Shown in pieces: positions 7,991 to 15,600 of a DNA stretch of 31,263 nucleotides. Positions within the stretch are counted from its first letter, which is position 1. Each line of letters opens with the position of its first letter. The stretch covers positions 1 through 31,263 of the forward strand of contig MNUP01000006.1 of NCBI GenBank assembly GCA_001871075.1, read 5' to 3'. The notes beneath the pieces are model-generated. The model searched no databases and was not told the origin of the DNA. It saw only the letters and a program-made list of their open reading frames with translations. Made by a program: the position numbers and the translations under genes. Source of the stretch: Candidatus Desantisbacteria bacterium CG1_02_49_89. Its GTDB lineage: Bacteria > Desantisbacteria > UBA1551.

Positions 7991-9412
7991 TTACCAGATG
8001 CTCCTGCCGATTACCCGAAGTGCTGAATCGGATGGAAAGAATTTCTTGAAAATTCTGTAATATAAAAGCTCTTCCTTGTTCCTGAGCGTTAACGAATTGT
8101 CTATAATTCTTTCTTTTTCAAATTCCTTATCAGAAATCTGCGTATTTGCTGCTTTCTCCATCATTTCGTAAGAACCTGAACCCTGGGAAAATTTCTGTTT
8201 TTTTCTCCAGACTATCTCTTTGGGCAGAATGCCCTCAAATGATTTTCTCAGGATCCATTTTTCCTGCAGGTTAGCCGCGGTTTTCAAAGCGGGAGAAATC
8301 CTCAAAGCGAACCGGACAAAATCAGTGTCAAAAAAAGGTATCTTTGCCTCTATGCCGCACGCTGAAGGTATCCTGTCGCAGCGCTGGAAGCCGGTATTAT
8401 AAAGCGCAAGCAGCAGATTGGTCATTTTTATCTGCAGCTCCCTGCCTTTCAGGTTTTTCAGGAAATCATAGCCAGCGAATAATTCATCTCCCCCCTCGCC
8501 GATAAAAACGGTGTCAATGCCTTTCTCCTTCGCAAGCCGTGCAACAAGGAAATTCGGTATTGAACTGCGCACAAGCAAAGCGTCAAAAGATTCAAGGCTG
8601 TATATGACTCCGGGCAGGATTTCTTCCATGTCTTTCCTGCCGTATACGATCGTAAAATGCGGCGTCTTGAGATACTCGGCAAGCATGGATGAAAATTTCA
8701 GATCCGGGCTCCCCCTGGTCCCCGCGGACAGAAAAATTACATTCCCGAAATTTTTTTTAACGAGATAAGCGATTATGCTGGAATCTATCCCGCCGCTCAG
8801 GAATATACCAACCCGGGACTTGCCTTCCAGCCTTTTGCGCACCGCTTTTTCAAGATTTTCCCTGAGGAGCGGCATTATTTTCTCAGGCTCAGAAAGCAGC
8901 GGGGCGGCATAATGGGCGGTCCAGTGCCGGTGCAGGCCGCATTCCGAACCGATGAAATGGCCGGGGGGCAGCGAGCTGATTTCTTTGGCGGCTGCCTGCA
9001 ATGACTTTATTTCCGAGGCGAAGTATATCTTATCCCCGCACCTGCTGTAGTAAAGCGGCTTAACGCCCAGTCTGTCCCTGACCAGCATGAGGGATCCCGC
9101 GTCATAAACCGCTATTGCGTATTCCCCGTTAATGCATTTGACGAAATCATTCTTCCTCTCCCGGAACAGGGACAGCAAATCCTCGGAGCTGATCTTTCCC
9201 GCGTTTCTGCCGTAAACTTCCCCGTCGACAAGAATGCAGCCTCTCCTGTCTCTGAAAAAACTTGAATCCGGATGTATCGCAAAGCCAAGCGAGCAGCTGT
9301 CGCCGTAAAAAAACATCGCCCTTCCGCTTAGGCCCCTGTGCTCTATTTTACTGAGCATGGTCCCTAGCAGTTTCCTGCCGCCCGATTTATATATGCCCGC
9401 GATCCCCGACAT
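7991..9412 (-). CDS. Asparagine synthetase-like ATP-dependent amidase/ligase with degenerate glutaminase site
   Basis: This 473-residue protein has the AsnB layout: Ntn glutaminase-like domain (about 1-165) and ATP-pyrophosphatase synthetase domain with SGGIDSS (206-212) and GEGGDELFAGY (305-315). The second residue is Ser (TCG) where glutamine-dependent enzymes have the catalytic Cys. The usual NGE is DGE (63-65), and the HRRL arginine region is not preserved. It therefore probably cannot hydrolyse glutamine. It may use ammonia or join an internal amine, as in beta-lactam synthetases, carbapenam synthetase and lasso cyclases, which share this loss. It is first in the transcript behind leader RNA A. 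The true substrate is unknown. Confidence 0.85.
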   Translation of the reverse strand: MSGIAGIYKSGGRKLLGTMLSKIEHRGLSGRAMFFYGDSCSLGFAIHPDSSFFRDRRGCILVDGEVYGRNAGKISSEDLLSLFRERKNDFVKCINGEYAIAVYDAGSLMLVRDRLGVKPLYYSRCGDKIYFASEIKSLQAAAKEISSLPPGHFIGSECGLHRHWTAHYAAPLLSEPEKIMPLLRENLEKAVRKRLEGKSRVGIFLSGGIDSSIIAYLVKKNFGNVIFLSAGTRGSPDLKFSSMLAEYLKTPHFTIVYGRKDMEEILPGVIYSLESFDALLVRSSIPNFLVARLAKEKGIDTVFIGEGGDELFAGYDFLKNLKGRELQIKMTNLLLALYNTGFQRCDRIPSACGIEAKIPFFDTDFVRFALRISPALKTAANLQEKWILRKSFEGILPKEIVWRKKQKFSQGSGSYEMMEKAANTQISDKEFEKERIIDNSLTLRNKEELLYYRIFKKFFPSDSALRVIGRSIW

Positions 9413-9436
9413 GCTGATTTCCTTTTTGGTTCAGCG

Positions 9437-9571
9437 TTATTTTTGCCGCGCGCGTTTTTTTAACTTTTGCCGCTTCGGTAAAAAACAGGAGGCCCATGTT
9501 TTACGCGTTATGCAAAAGCCTCTTTTAGAAGCAAGCCTGCATTTGACGCCGGTGTATCTGCATGTCCGCAA
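9437..9571 (-). CDS. Possible small basic Cys-containing ORF (unrecognised)
   Basis: A 44-codon frame starts at TTG 9571, four bases after GAGGAGG (complement of 9576-9582), and ends 24 bases before the AsnB-like gene. The peptide has four Cys and about sixteen Lys/Arg and no acidic residues (ends KRQKLKKRARQK). I do not recognise it. It lies between leader RNA A and the synthetase gene, so it could be a leader peptide, a small protein, or chance; lack of homology evidence keeps confidence low. Confidence 0.25.
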   Translation of the reverse strand: MRTCRYTGVKCRLASKRGFCITRKTWASCFLPKRQKLKKRARQK

Positions 9572-9619
9572 TGTTCCTCCTCTGCTCTTTTTATATTCTA
9601 ACGTCCTTGATATTTGCAA

Positions 9620-9727
9620 TAAAAAAAGCCGCCTGCCTGGATTCCTTTTCCAGGATAGCGGCCCGACTATCGCATTTAACCTCTGGGAATGCTGTTCCCA
9701 GACCCTTGCACCTTAGCTCCAGATTCT
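9620..9727 (-). promoter_or_regulatory. Leader RNA A: unrecognised structured 5' leader (riboswitch/attenuator candidate)
   Basis: Transcribed from the promoter at 9734-9762. The RNA contains GGGTCTGGGAAC, a hairpin CTGGGAA/TTCCCAG (9695-9701 with 9683-9689), AGAGGTTAAAT, a stem GATAG/CTATC around TCGGGCCG (9654-9671), then a terminator hairpin and U-tract (9621-9662). The GATAG/CTATC stem shares bases with the terminator's 5' arm, so the two compete. Leader B (14316-14425) matches it almost base for base in the core, with a compensatory A-U to G-C change. It does not match any riboswitch consensus I can recall. It serves the AsnB-like and OmpA-barrel genes downstream. Confidence 0.75.
9621..9662 (-). 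terminator. Intrinsic terminator of leader RNA A
   Basis: In the minus-strand RNA, GCCGC (9662-9658) and TCCTGG-type pairing (TCCAGG 9649-9654 with CCTGGA 9636-9641) close with GCGGC (9632-9628), followed by seven U (9627-9621). It lies about 200 bases before the AsnB-like start, so read-through is needed to express that gene from this promoter. Confidence 0.8.
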
Positions 9728-9733
9728 AATTAT

Positions 9734-9762
9734 ATTATACCATATCAATTCCCTCTTGTCAA
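9734..9762 (-). promoter_or_regulatory. Consensus sigma70 promoter of leader A / AsnB-like operon
   Basis: Minus strand TTGACA (9762-9757), 17 bases, TATAAT (9739-9734), with TGG before the -10 (extended -10). This is a perfect-consensus promoter, expected to be strong, which fits control by a downstream terminator rather than at initiation. Confidence 0.88.
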
Positions 9763-9866
9763 CAAAAATTTCTATTTCTGGTTAAAATTTATTATATTAT
9801 TTTCCCTAAGCTGCATCGAACCAGGTATAATCAGCCGGAAGCAATATAATGGAATCCCCGGCATAC

Positions 9867-11051
9867 CTATTCCTGCTTTGCTCCTATTTCTCCGGCTTTT
9901 TTCAGGGCAAATTTGGTACAAAGGGGGCCGAATAATTCATATATTATGCTGGTAGTCACGATGGTAGTAATAATAATTCCGCCGATTTCCGGGAATGTAG
10001 CTTTTGCGATAAGCGCTGTGCCGAGTGCAACGCCTGCCTGAGGAAGAAGCGCAAGCCCCAGATATTTCCTAACCGAATGCCCTGCGTTTGCGATCTTAGC
10101 CCCGATTGAAGCGCCCCAAATTTTACCCAGAGAACGAAAAACAATATATACCAATCCGATCATCCCCAATTTCGGCAATACGGCAATCTCAAGGCTCGCT
10201 CCCGCGAGCACAAAGAAAATTAAATACAGCGGAGAATCAATCGAATTGAGACTGTTAAAAAACTTCGAACTTTCCCTGTCTATGTTAACGAGGACTCCAC
10301 CCAGAAACATACTTGCCAGAAGAACCGAAAGGTGCAAATAGATTGCAAGCCCTGCATTTAAAAGAATAAAACCGAGGGTATATGTTAAGAGTTCAGCCTG
10401 AGTACGGATATAGCGGGAAAACCGCTTCATTGCCCATGCAATACCGCCCCCGAGGATCAGGGCGCCGAAAATCTCCAGCAGCGATAAAAATACCACCTTA
10501 ACAAGAAACAACGCTGAAAGCATGTGGAAGTGAACTGCTCGCGCGATTGCAAGGGAAATAGCAAAAATAATCAGGCACCACGCATCGTCAATAGCAACAA
10601 CGCCCAGCAGCGTATCCGTAAAGATGCCTTTCGCCCTGTATTCTCTCACCACCATAAGTGTTGCTGCCGGAGCAGTGGCAGATGCTATTGCCCCAAAAAC
10701 CAAAGAAAGATAAAATGGCTGTTTGAGTATGAGCCAGAAAGAAAGGGTAGTAAGCAACCACGATCCACACGCCTCAAGAATTGAAGTCCATAAAACAGGC
10801 CTGCCTATCCTCTTGAACGATTCCCTTGAAAAGCTCTGCCCCAGGGAAAAAGCAATGAAGCTAAGTACGATATTTGATATGAACCCCGAATTATTTATTA
10901 GTGACGGCGAAATAAGGTTAAAAATGGACGGTCCGATAAGGATCCCGATAACCAAATAAGCTGTAACGCTGGGAAATTTCATCCTCCCTATCAGCTTTGC
11001 GCTAAGCAAGCCGACGAGAAGGATAAAACTGAAACTCAGTATCGCGTTCAT
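9867..11051 (-). CDS. CPA2-type cation/proton antiporter (Kef/NhaA-like exchanger domain)
   Basis: This 394-residue protein has about 12 hydrophobic segments and no C-terminal RCK/TrkA domain. GVVAIDDAWCLI carries the paired aspartates of electrogenic CPA2 exchangers, and FPSVTAYLVIGILIGPS is the typical first re-entrant region. It would exchange Na+ or K+ for H+ across the inner membrane; the ion cannot be told. Its ATG overlaps the CBS gene stop as ATGA, so the CBS protein may be its detached regulatory domain. It is last in the operon that starts with the opine-dehydrogenase gene. Confidence 0.9.
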   Translation of the reverse strand: MNAILSFSFILLVGLLSAKLIGRMKFPSVTAYLVIGILIGPSIFNLISPSLINNSGFISNIVLSFIAFSLGQSFSRESFKRIGRPVLWTSILEACGSWLLTTLSFWLILKQPFYLSLVFGAIASATAPAATLMVVREYRAKGIFTDTLLGVVAIDDAWCLIIFAISLAIARAVHFHMLSALFLVKVVFLSLLEIFGALILGGGIAWAMKRFSRYIRTQAELLTYTLGFILLNAGLAIYLHLSVLLASMFLGGVLVNIDRESSKFFNSLNSIDSPLYLIFFVLAGASLEIAVLPKLGMIGLVYIVFRSLGKIWGASIGAKIANAGHSVRKYLGLALLPQAGVALGTALIAKATFPEIGGIIITTIVTTSIIYELFGPLCTKFALKKAGEIGAKQE

Positions 11052-11536
11052 TTAATAAGTCCCTTCTTTTCAAATATTGCCAAAAGGATATCAAATACTC
11101 CTATTATGCCCGTAAGCCTGCCTTCTTTATCGGTAACCGGCAGCCTGTCCACGGAATTTATCTTCATTGTCGTGTATGCTTTTTCAAGGGGCATATCCTC
11201 ATCCAGATGCAGGAATTTTGCGTCCATTATGTCCTGGGCTATAAAAAGCACCCCCGCGTCTTCGTCTATGTCCAGGTTGAATATGTCCACTTCTTCTTTT
11301 TCAAGGAAAGGCACTCCCTTTATGAGACTGGTCCCTTTTGTCTGAAATATTTCTATAAGGCCCCTGAAAGAAATAGTACCTATCATAATACCTTCTTTGT
11401 TAACAACGGGAACCACGGGAAACGTGTGGAAACCCCTGAATTTCTTAAGCAGTTCCTGGAGGGTTGTTCCGGGGCTTATGAAAATCACCTCTCTGTCCAT
11501 CACGTCACTGACTAAAATAGGATTATCATTATTCAT
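11048..11536 (-). CDS. Tandem CBS-domain protein
   Basis: The 162-residue protein is made almost entirely of two CBS motifs (about 8-75 and 98-160; VSDVMDREVIFISPGTTL, then AQDIMDAKFLHLDEDMPL and VDRLPVTDKEGRLTGIIG). Such pairs bind adenine nucleotides or related ligands and regulate a partner. It overlaps the antiporter by 4 bases and the B12-fold gene by 8 bases (ATGAATAA), so translation is coupled to both. I infer that it senses a nucleotide and gates the antiporter. Confidence 0.9.
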   Translation of the reverse strand: MNNDNPILVSDVMDREVIFISPGTTLQELLKKFRGFHTFPVVPVVNKEGIMIGTISFRGLIEIFQTKGTSLIKGVPFLEKEEVDIFNLDIDEDAGVLFIAQDIMDAKFLHLDEDMPLEKAYTTMKINSVDRLPVTDKEGRLTGIIGVFDILLAIFEKKGLIK

Positions 11537-13163
11537 TTATTTTCCCTCTCAGAGAATCCATTCTTGCTTTTTCTGAAATTATTTTTCCCGTCTTTCCGTT
11601 TACCGCGCAGCATTTTCCGTCAATAATCATGGTCGCTATTCCGCCCTTCGCGCAGGGATTTTTTTTCAGGTGGGGCGCGTCTAACAGACCGGTCTCTATC
11701 GCGCGCGCTATGACTTCCGGGTCCGACCACGGGTTCCCGGAGCCCTTCCCCAGTTCCTTCAGCGCGCTGAGGAGTATCCCGGCTTCCTTTACCAGTTCCT
11801 TTTTCCTGCGCTGCACCCTTGAGTCGTTTGTCATATCCGGAAAATCATCAAGCGAATTATGGGCCATACCTCTGATGATCTTGCAGCTTTCTATAAGTTC
11901 CCCCGGGCTCACGATATGATGAGCTTCGCAGTAACCTACCACGTGCAGTATGTGGGGCTTAAGTGCAAGGCTCAGCAATCCGGACGCGGCAAGCTGCCCC
12001 TTCGCGATGTCCATGTCAGGCAGGAAACTTGCAAGCCCTGCGCGCACCTGGCGGAAGGAAGTGAAATTATCGTCGTGCAGCCCTTCTATCAGTTCAATCT
12101 TGGCAAGCATCTTGCCGAGATCCATCGCAGGGGAGGTACCGGGCGGCGTGTTGAACATATACTGCGAAACGTAGTATCTTGCACCGAGCTTCTTCGCGTT
12201 ATAAGCCGCCAAAAAAGCCATTGCGACCGCAAGGGAATCATGGGCGTTCCTCAGGCTCCACTGGTGGGATTCATTCACCTCAACCGGTATTCCCCGGCCT
12301 GCATACCACCTGATCGCTTCCTGATTTTCTTTTATCGCGTCGCGTATCGGCCTGTCCGAGCGTCCGTCAAGCTCGCTGTACCAGCACAGCGGAACCGCTC
12401 CCCAGGCAATGTTTATGGTCTCCTTGAGCATCTCCGCCCATTTTATAAGGTCACGCGTCCCGCTGTAGCATCGCAATAGCGGATAATTACCGCGCCTTGC
12501 CGCGTCATATATAGCGCGAAGGTCTTCGGGTTTCCTTAAAGGCACTCCTCCAGCTCCGTCCTGCCCCGGCTTCATCTCGTCCGGCCGGAAAAAACTTTCC
12601 TGAGCGTTCTGGTCAGGCCCAAGCGAAAGCACGTCCAGGACACCCGATTGCGCGATCAGGCTTGCCCCCTCAACGGTATCCTTCACGGAGGGTAGACCGA
12701 AATGATGGCGCAGGATCGGAAAAGGATAACTCTTGTTGATTCTCGATACAAGGTCCTGCGGAAATGCCTCTTCGCCCTTGTAACTGGTTTCTCCTTTAAG
12801 GTATGCCTTTATCTCGTCCAGCGGTTCGGCTCCCTCGAAAACGCGCTCAAATAATCCGCTTTTTCGCGCGGTCTCTGCGACAGCCGGAGTTCCCCCGAAA
12901 ACAATCCTTGTTCCCGAAATATCATTCTCCCGTATCTTTGCTTTTATCTGTTCAAAAAGCCTGCCCGCGACTTCCGGGTCAAGCCTGTAGCTTATCGCGA
13001 CCAGGTCAGGGCTCTCTTCTTTTATAAACCGCATTAATCCTTCAGGCGATATTGCGGAACCGAGGAATTTCGCTGTATGGCCCTCTGCTTTGCACAGATC
13101 AAGGAAATTCAGCAGTCCGGCGACGTGAATGCAGGTGCCTATGGATGCCCCTATAATCTTCAT
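11529..13163 (-). CDS. Cobalamin-binding-fold protein with mutase-like C-terminal domain
   Basis: Residues 1-125 form a B12-binding Rossmann fold: CIHVAG (11-16) at the D-x-H-x-x-G position with the axial His kept but Asp replaced by Cys, VAISYRL at the S-x-L position and IVFGGTP at the GG position. The larger C-terminal part (about 140-480) has AQSGVLDVLSLGPDQNAQES and YMFNTPPGTSPAMDLGKM, which remind me of the barrel of glutamate mutase E-type enzymes; this is weak. The last 40 residues (HLKKNPCAKGGIATMIIDGK, CCAVNGKTGK) form a small Cys-bearing tail. The gene follows the opine-dehydrogenase gene after one base. The reaction is unknown; a carbon-skeleton or amino mutase is a guess. Confidence 0.6.
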   Translation of the reverse strand: MKIIGASIGTCIHVAGLLNFLDLCKAEGHTAKFLGSAISPEGLMRFIKEESPDLVAISYRLDPEVAGRLFEQIKAKIRENDISGTRIVFGGTPAVAETARKSGLFERVFEGAEPLDEIKAYLKGETSYKGEEAFPQDLVSRINKSYPFPILRHHFGLPSVKDTVEGASLIAQSGVLDVLSLGPDQNAQESFFRPDEMKPGQDGAGGVPLRKPEDLRAIYDAARRGNYPLLRCYSGTRDLIKWAEMLKETINIAWGAVPLCWYSELDGRSDRPIRDAIKENQEAIRWYAGRGIPVEVNESHQWSLRNAHDSLAVAMAFLAAYNAKKLGARYYVSQYMFNTPPGTSPAMDLGKMLAKIELIEGLHDDNFTSFRQVRAGLASFLPDMDIAKGQLAASGLLSLALKPHILHVVGYCEAHHIVSPGELIESCKIIRGMAHNSLDDFPDMTNDSRVQRRKKELVKEAGILLSALKELGKGSGNPWSDPEVIARAIETGLLDAPHLKKNPCAKGGIATMIIDGKCCAVNGKTGKIISEKARMDSLRGKINE

Positions 13164-13164
13164 C

Positions 13165-14298
13165 CTAAACGTCCTCCCCTATCGCGTATGCCCTCAGCTC
13201 TTTCACCGTCATACCCGCTATTCCGAGTTTTTCCACAGTCCTGCCTTCTTTCCAATAATCTTTTTTGTGGATGGCTGACGCGAGATATATTACCGACTTT
13301 ATAGCCGGCGTTGGCACACCAAGCATTTCCCCCACGGAAGCTATGGGAACAAGGCTGCATGGAACGTCCTCACTGATGTAGCGGCTGTTCAGCGAGCCGG
13401 GAGACAGGATCCTCTGATAGGCCGGATTTGAATGTATCATTTCGTAAAGGCTGTTTTTCTTTCCGCCGTACGAGAAGTAAAACCAGTCCTTGGCGGACAT
13501 CGCCCTCATGCCGAGAGCCGCCGCTACCGCTACCCTTTCCTCATCGAGCTTTTCCAGGACCGCGGCGACCGAGGGGGAGCAGCCGTCCACGTAAAACCGG
13601 AAACGAGGGGTTTTCAGTCCAGGCAGGCGGATGCCCAGAAATTTAAGGTCAGAAGAATTCTCCACCCATCCGGTGTTCAGGATCGTTATTGCCGGATGGA
13701 ATATCGAACCGATATTATTCAGGCTTGTCTTAAATATATCGTCTCCGGGGACAAACTGAGGAAAGGCTTCCCTGAGCGTATCCACCACTTTTGGTATATT
13801 ATGTGCGCCTATTGAAGCAACCGGGACTTCCTTTTTTATCCCGTAGATCCTAACCTCGCCGAACGCGCTTGCCCGTGAAGCGTAAAGCAGGGTTTCCGCT
13901 TCCGCGATGATTACGTCTGCGCTGCAGCCCTTTTCCTTCAATACCTGCCTGAATTCCAGGGCGCCGAACGTCCTGCCTGGGTTGAGCACGATTATCTGGC
14001 CGTTCTGCAGGTGCGGCGCGCATGCCTCCGCGATAAACCTGTGCGCCGTGGCAGGAGTCACCACCATCAGCACATCGGTGCCTGTTACGGCTTCCCCTGC
14101 GTCTGTGGTGACCATTTTAAGCTTTCCATATCCCTCGACTTTTCCCCTGACCCGTAATCTTTTGATCATTGAAAGGGAGAAGATCCTTTTTTTGCCGCGG
14201 TTGTAAAGATTAACGGGGAAACCCATTATAGCAAGGTGCCCTGCCATGGCAAGGCCGCCGTTACCCGCGCCTAATACGCAGAACTTCAATTTCTCCAC
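13165..14298 (-). CDS. NAD(P)-dependent opine (octopine/nopaline) dehydrogenase family protein
   Basis: The 377-residue enzyme has an N-terminal Rossmann motif GAGNGGLAMAGHLA (10-23) and a C-terminal opine-dehydrogenase domain with the conserved helix NNIGSIFHPAITILN (His201 is the likely catalytic residue) and EDVPCSLVPIASVGEMLGVP. Family members reductively join an amino acid to a keto acid, or run the reverse oxidation. The start is GTG 14298 with GGGGGA 8 bases upstream, immediately after the U-tract of leader RNA B. It is the first gene of a four-gene operon with the B12-fold, CBS and antiporter genes. The substrate is not deducible. Confidence 0.85.
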   Translation of the reverse strand: MEKLKFCVLGAGNGGLAMAGHLAIMGFPVNLYNRGKKRIFSLSMIKRLRVRGKVEGYGKLKMVTTDAGEAVTGTDVLMVVTPATAHRFIAEACAPHLQNGQIIVLNPGRTFGALEFRQVLKEKGCSADVIIAEAETLLYASRASAFGEVRIYGIKKEVPVASIGAHNIPKVVDTLREAFPQFVPGDDIFKTSLNNIGSIFHPAITILNTGWVENSSDLKFLGIRLPGLKTPRFRFYVDGCSPSVAAVLEKLDEERVAVAAALGMRAMSAKDWFYFSYGGKKNSLYEMIHSNPAYQRILSPGSLNSRYISEDVPCSLVPIASVGEMLGVPTPAIKSVIYLASAIHKKDYWKEGRTVEKLGIAGMTVKELRAYAIGEDV

Positions 14299-14315
14299 TT
14301 TTCATCCCCCGCAAT

Positions 14316-14353
14316 AAAAAAAACCGCCCGCCTGGTTTTTTCCAGGATGGCGG
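14316..14353 (-). terminator. Intrinsic terminator of leader RNA B
   Basis: In the RNA, CCGCC (14353-14349) and CCTGG (14346-14342) pair with CCAGG (14335-14331) and GGCGG (14328-14324), followed by eight U (14323-14316). The 5' arm overlaps the competing CCATC strand. Confidence 0.83.
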
Positions 14354-14425
14354 CCCGACCATCGCTCATTTAACCTCTGGGATATGGTTCCCAGACCCTC
14401 TTTCACCGCGTCCACTTTCCAATAA
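14316..14425 (-). promoter_or_regulatory. Leader RNA B: paralogue of leader RNA A
   Basis: Same order of elements as leader A: GGGTCTGGGAACC, hairpin CTGGGA/TCCCAG (14389-14394 with 14377-14382), AGAGGTTAAATGAGC, stem GATGG/CCATC around TCGGGCCG (14346-14363), then terminator. The stem is GATAG/CTATC in leader A, so the pair covaries. The U-tract ends about 10 bases before the Shine-Dalgarno of the opine-dehydrogenase gene, which places the terminator decision directly before that operon. The remaining 14456-14634 holds no clear gene, only a 26-codon plus-strand frame (from ATG 14482). Confidence 0.78.
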
Positions 14426-14426
14426 T

Positions 14427-14455
14427 ATTATACCACACCTGCCCTGTTTTGTCAA
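14427..14455 (-). promoter_or_regulatory. Consensus sigma70 promoter of leader B / opine-dehydrogenase operon
   Basis: Minus strand TTGACA (14455-14450), 17 bases, TATAAT (14432-14427), again with TGG before the -10. It has the same architecture as the leader A promoter, although spacer sequences differ. Confidence 0.88.
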
Positions 14456-14634
14456 TAAAAAATCAGGCTTAGGCACGAAATATGAAGAGCATGCAGAAGA
14501 TAGAGCTGCCTTTATTTGAATTACCCCATGGCAAGCCGCGGGGAGCTAAATCATACTACTGATTAGAATTTTAAAAAGTGCTCCGAATTCCTTTTATTTT
14601 TCAATGCCTTTAAAAATAGTGCCTGTCCCTGCCT

Positions 14635-15579
14635 TTAAATATATTCAATCGTGCTGGGGGGTTTTGGCGTGACGTCGAAAAGCACCTTTGTCACGTCAGG
14701 AACGCTTCCGGTTATCCTCTTCTGCATTTTCTCAAGCGCGCTGAACGGTATCCTGGTCACCCCTGCCGTGATCGCGTCCCTTGAATCAACTGAGCGCACT
14801 ACCACTATCTGGCCGAAAGTCCTTTTTCCGTTTATGACCCCTGTTGCCCTGTCTTTCAGGAGCACCGCGAAAGCCTGGAACGGCTTTATCCCCGCCTTTT
14901 TGATCTCTTCTTCGACTATGACAGTCGCTTTACGCAGGGTTTCGACTCTTTCAGGCGTTACTTCACCTATAACTCTTGTCGCAAGGCCCGGGCCTGGGAA
15001 CGGCATCCTTTCGCTGTATTCCGGCTGGACACCCAGGGCCCTGGCAACCATCCTTACCTCGAACTTGTAAAGGTCTTTTATCGGCTCAAGGATTGTCAGG
15101 CCGTATTTTCTCGGGCTTATGCCTATCTGCTGCAGGATATTGTGCTGTGTTTTTATGCCCGCCTTTGTTTCCATGATGTCAGCCGCGATCGTGCCCTGTA
15201 TCATGAACGACGCCTTGCTGATCCTTACTGCCCTGCCAAGGGTTTTATAGAACGTGTCCCTGAATGCCTTTCTTTTTATTTCAGGGTCCTCGATCCCCTT
15301 AAGCGCCCTGAAGAAATCAGCCCGGACGTTCAAGATCTTAACATTAACCCCCAGCCTTGCAAGGTCCTTCTTCACCTTCCTGCCCTCATCCTGCCTCATC
15401 AGCCCGTCATCAATGAAAAGTATGACCGCCCTGCTGCCGATCGCTTTGTGCGCGAGCACCGCGCAGGTAACGCTGTCCACCCCGCCTGAAGTCGCGACAA
15501 GCGCCCTTTTGTTTCCGACCCCGGACTTGATCTCCTTTATCCTTTTCCCGATATACGCCTTTACGTTCTTTAGCCCCAT
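14635..15579 (-). CDS. guaA: GMP synthetase, ATP-pyrophosphatase subunit (two-subunit type)
   Basis: This 314-residue protein aminates XMP to GMP with ATP. The PP-loop TSGGVDS (30-36), FIDDGLMRQDE, GTIAADIMETKAGIKTQHN, ERMPFPGPGLATRVIG and the C-terminal dimerisation part ending PPSTIEYI are all present. The usual bacterial N-terminal glutamine amidotransferase domain (about 200 residues) is missing, as in archaeal split enzymes, so a separate glutaminase subunit is expected elsewhere or ammonia is used. Shine-Dalgarno GGGGGAG precedes ATG. It lies downstream of purC, making a purine pair. Confidence 0.92.
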   Translation of the reverse strand: MGLKNVKAYIGKRIKEIKSGVGNKRALVATSGGVDSVTCAVLAHKAIGSRAVILFIDDGLMRQDEGRKVKKDLARLGVNVKILNVRADFFRALKGIEDPEIKRKAFRDTFYKTLGRAVRISKASFMIQGTIAADIMETKAGIKTQHNILQQIGISPRKYGLTILEPIKDLYKFEVRMVARALGVQPEYSERMPFPGPGLATRVIGEVTPERVETLRKATVIVEEEIKKAGIKPFQAFAVLLKDRATGVINGKRTFGQIVVVRSVDSRDAITAGVTRIPFSALEKMQKRITGSVPDVTKVLFDVTPKPPSTIEYI

Positions 15580-15600
15580 TGCTCCCCCTTTCTCTGCTTC

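Noticed and set aside
9437-9619. 60-codon minus-strand frame before the AsnB-like gene as a full gene
   Set aside because: Its first codons overlap the end of leader RNA A and lack a ribosome site; only the shorter frame from TTG 9571 has one, and it is kept at low confidence. It lacks a lasso-type core (no acidic residue), so I do not call it a peptide precursor.
9620-9727. ZTP, c-di-GMP or THF riboswitch
   Set aside because: Fragments such as GGGCCGCC recall known classes, but the order of conserved elements does not fit any of them.
14482-14562. 26-codon plus-strand frame (MKSMQKIELPLFELPHGKPR...)
   Set aside because: No Shine-Dalgarno, no partner, no recognised family; possibly a remnant of a transposase-linked sequence, but not supportable as a gene.
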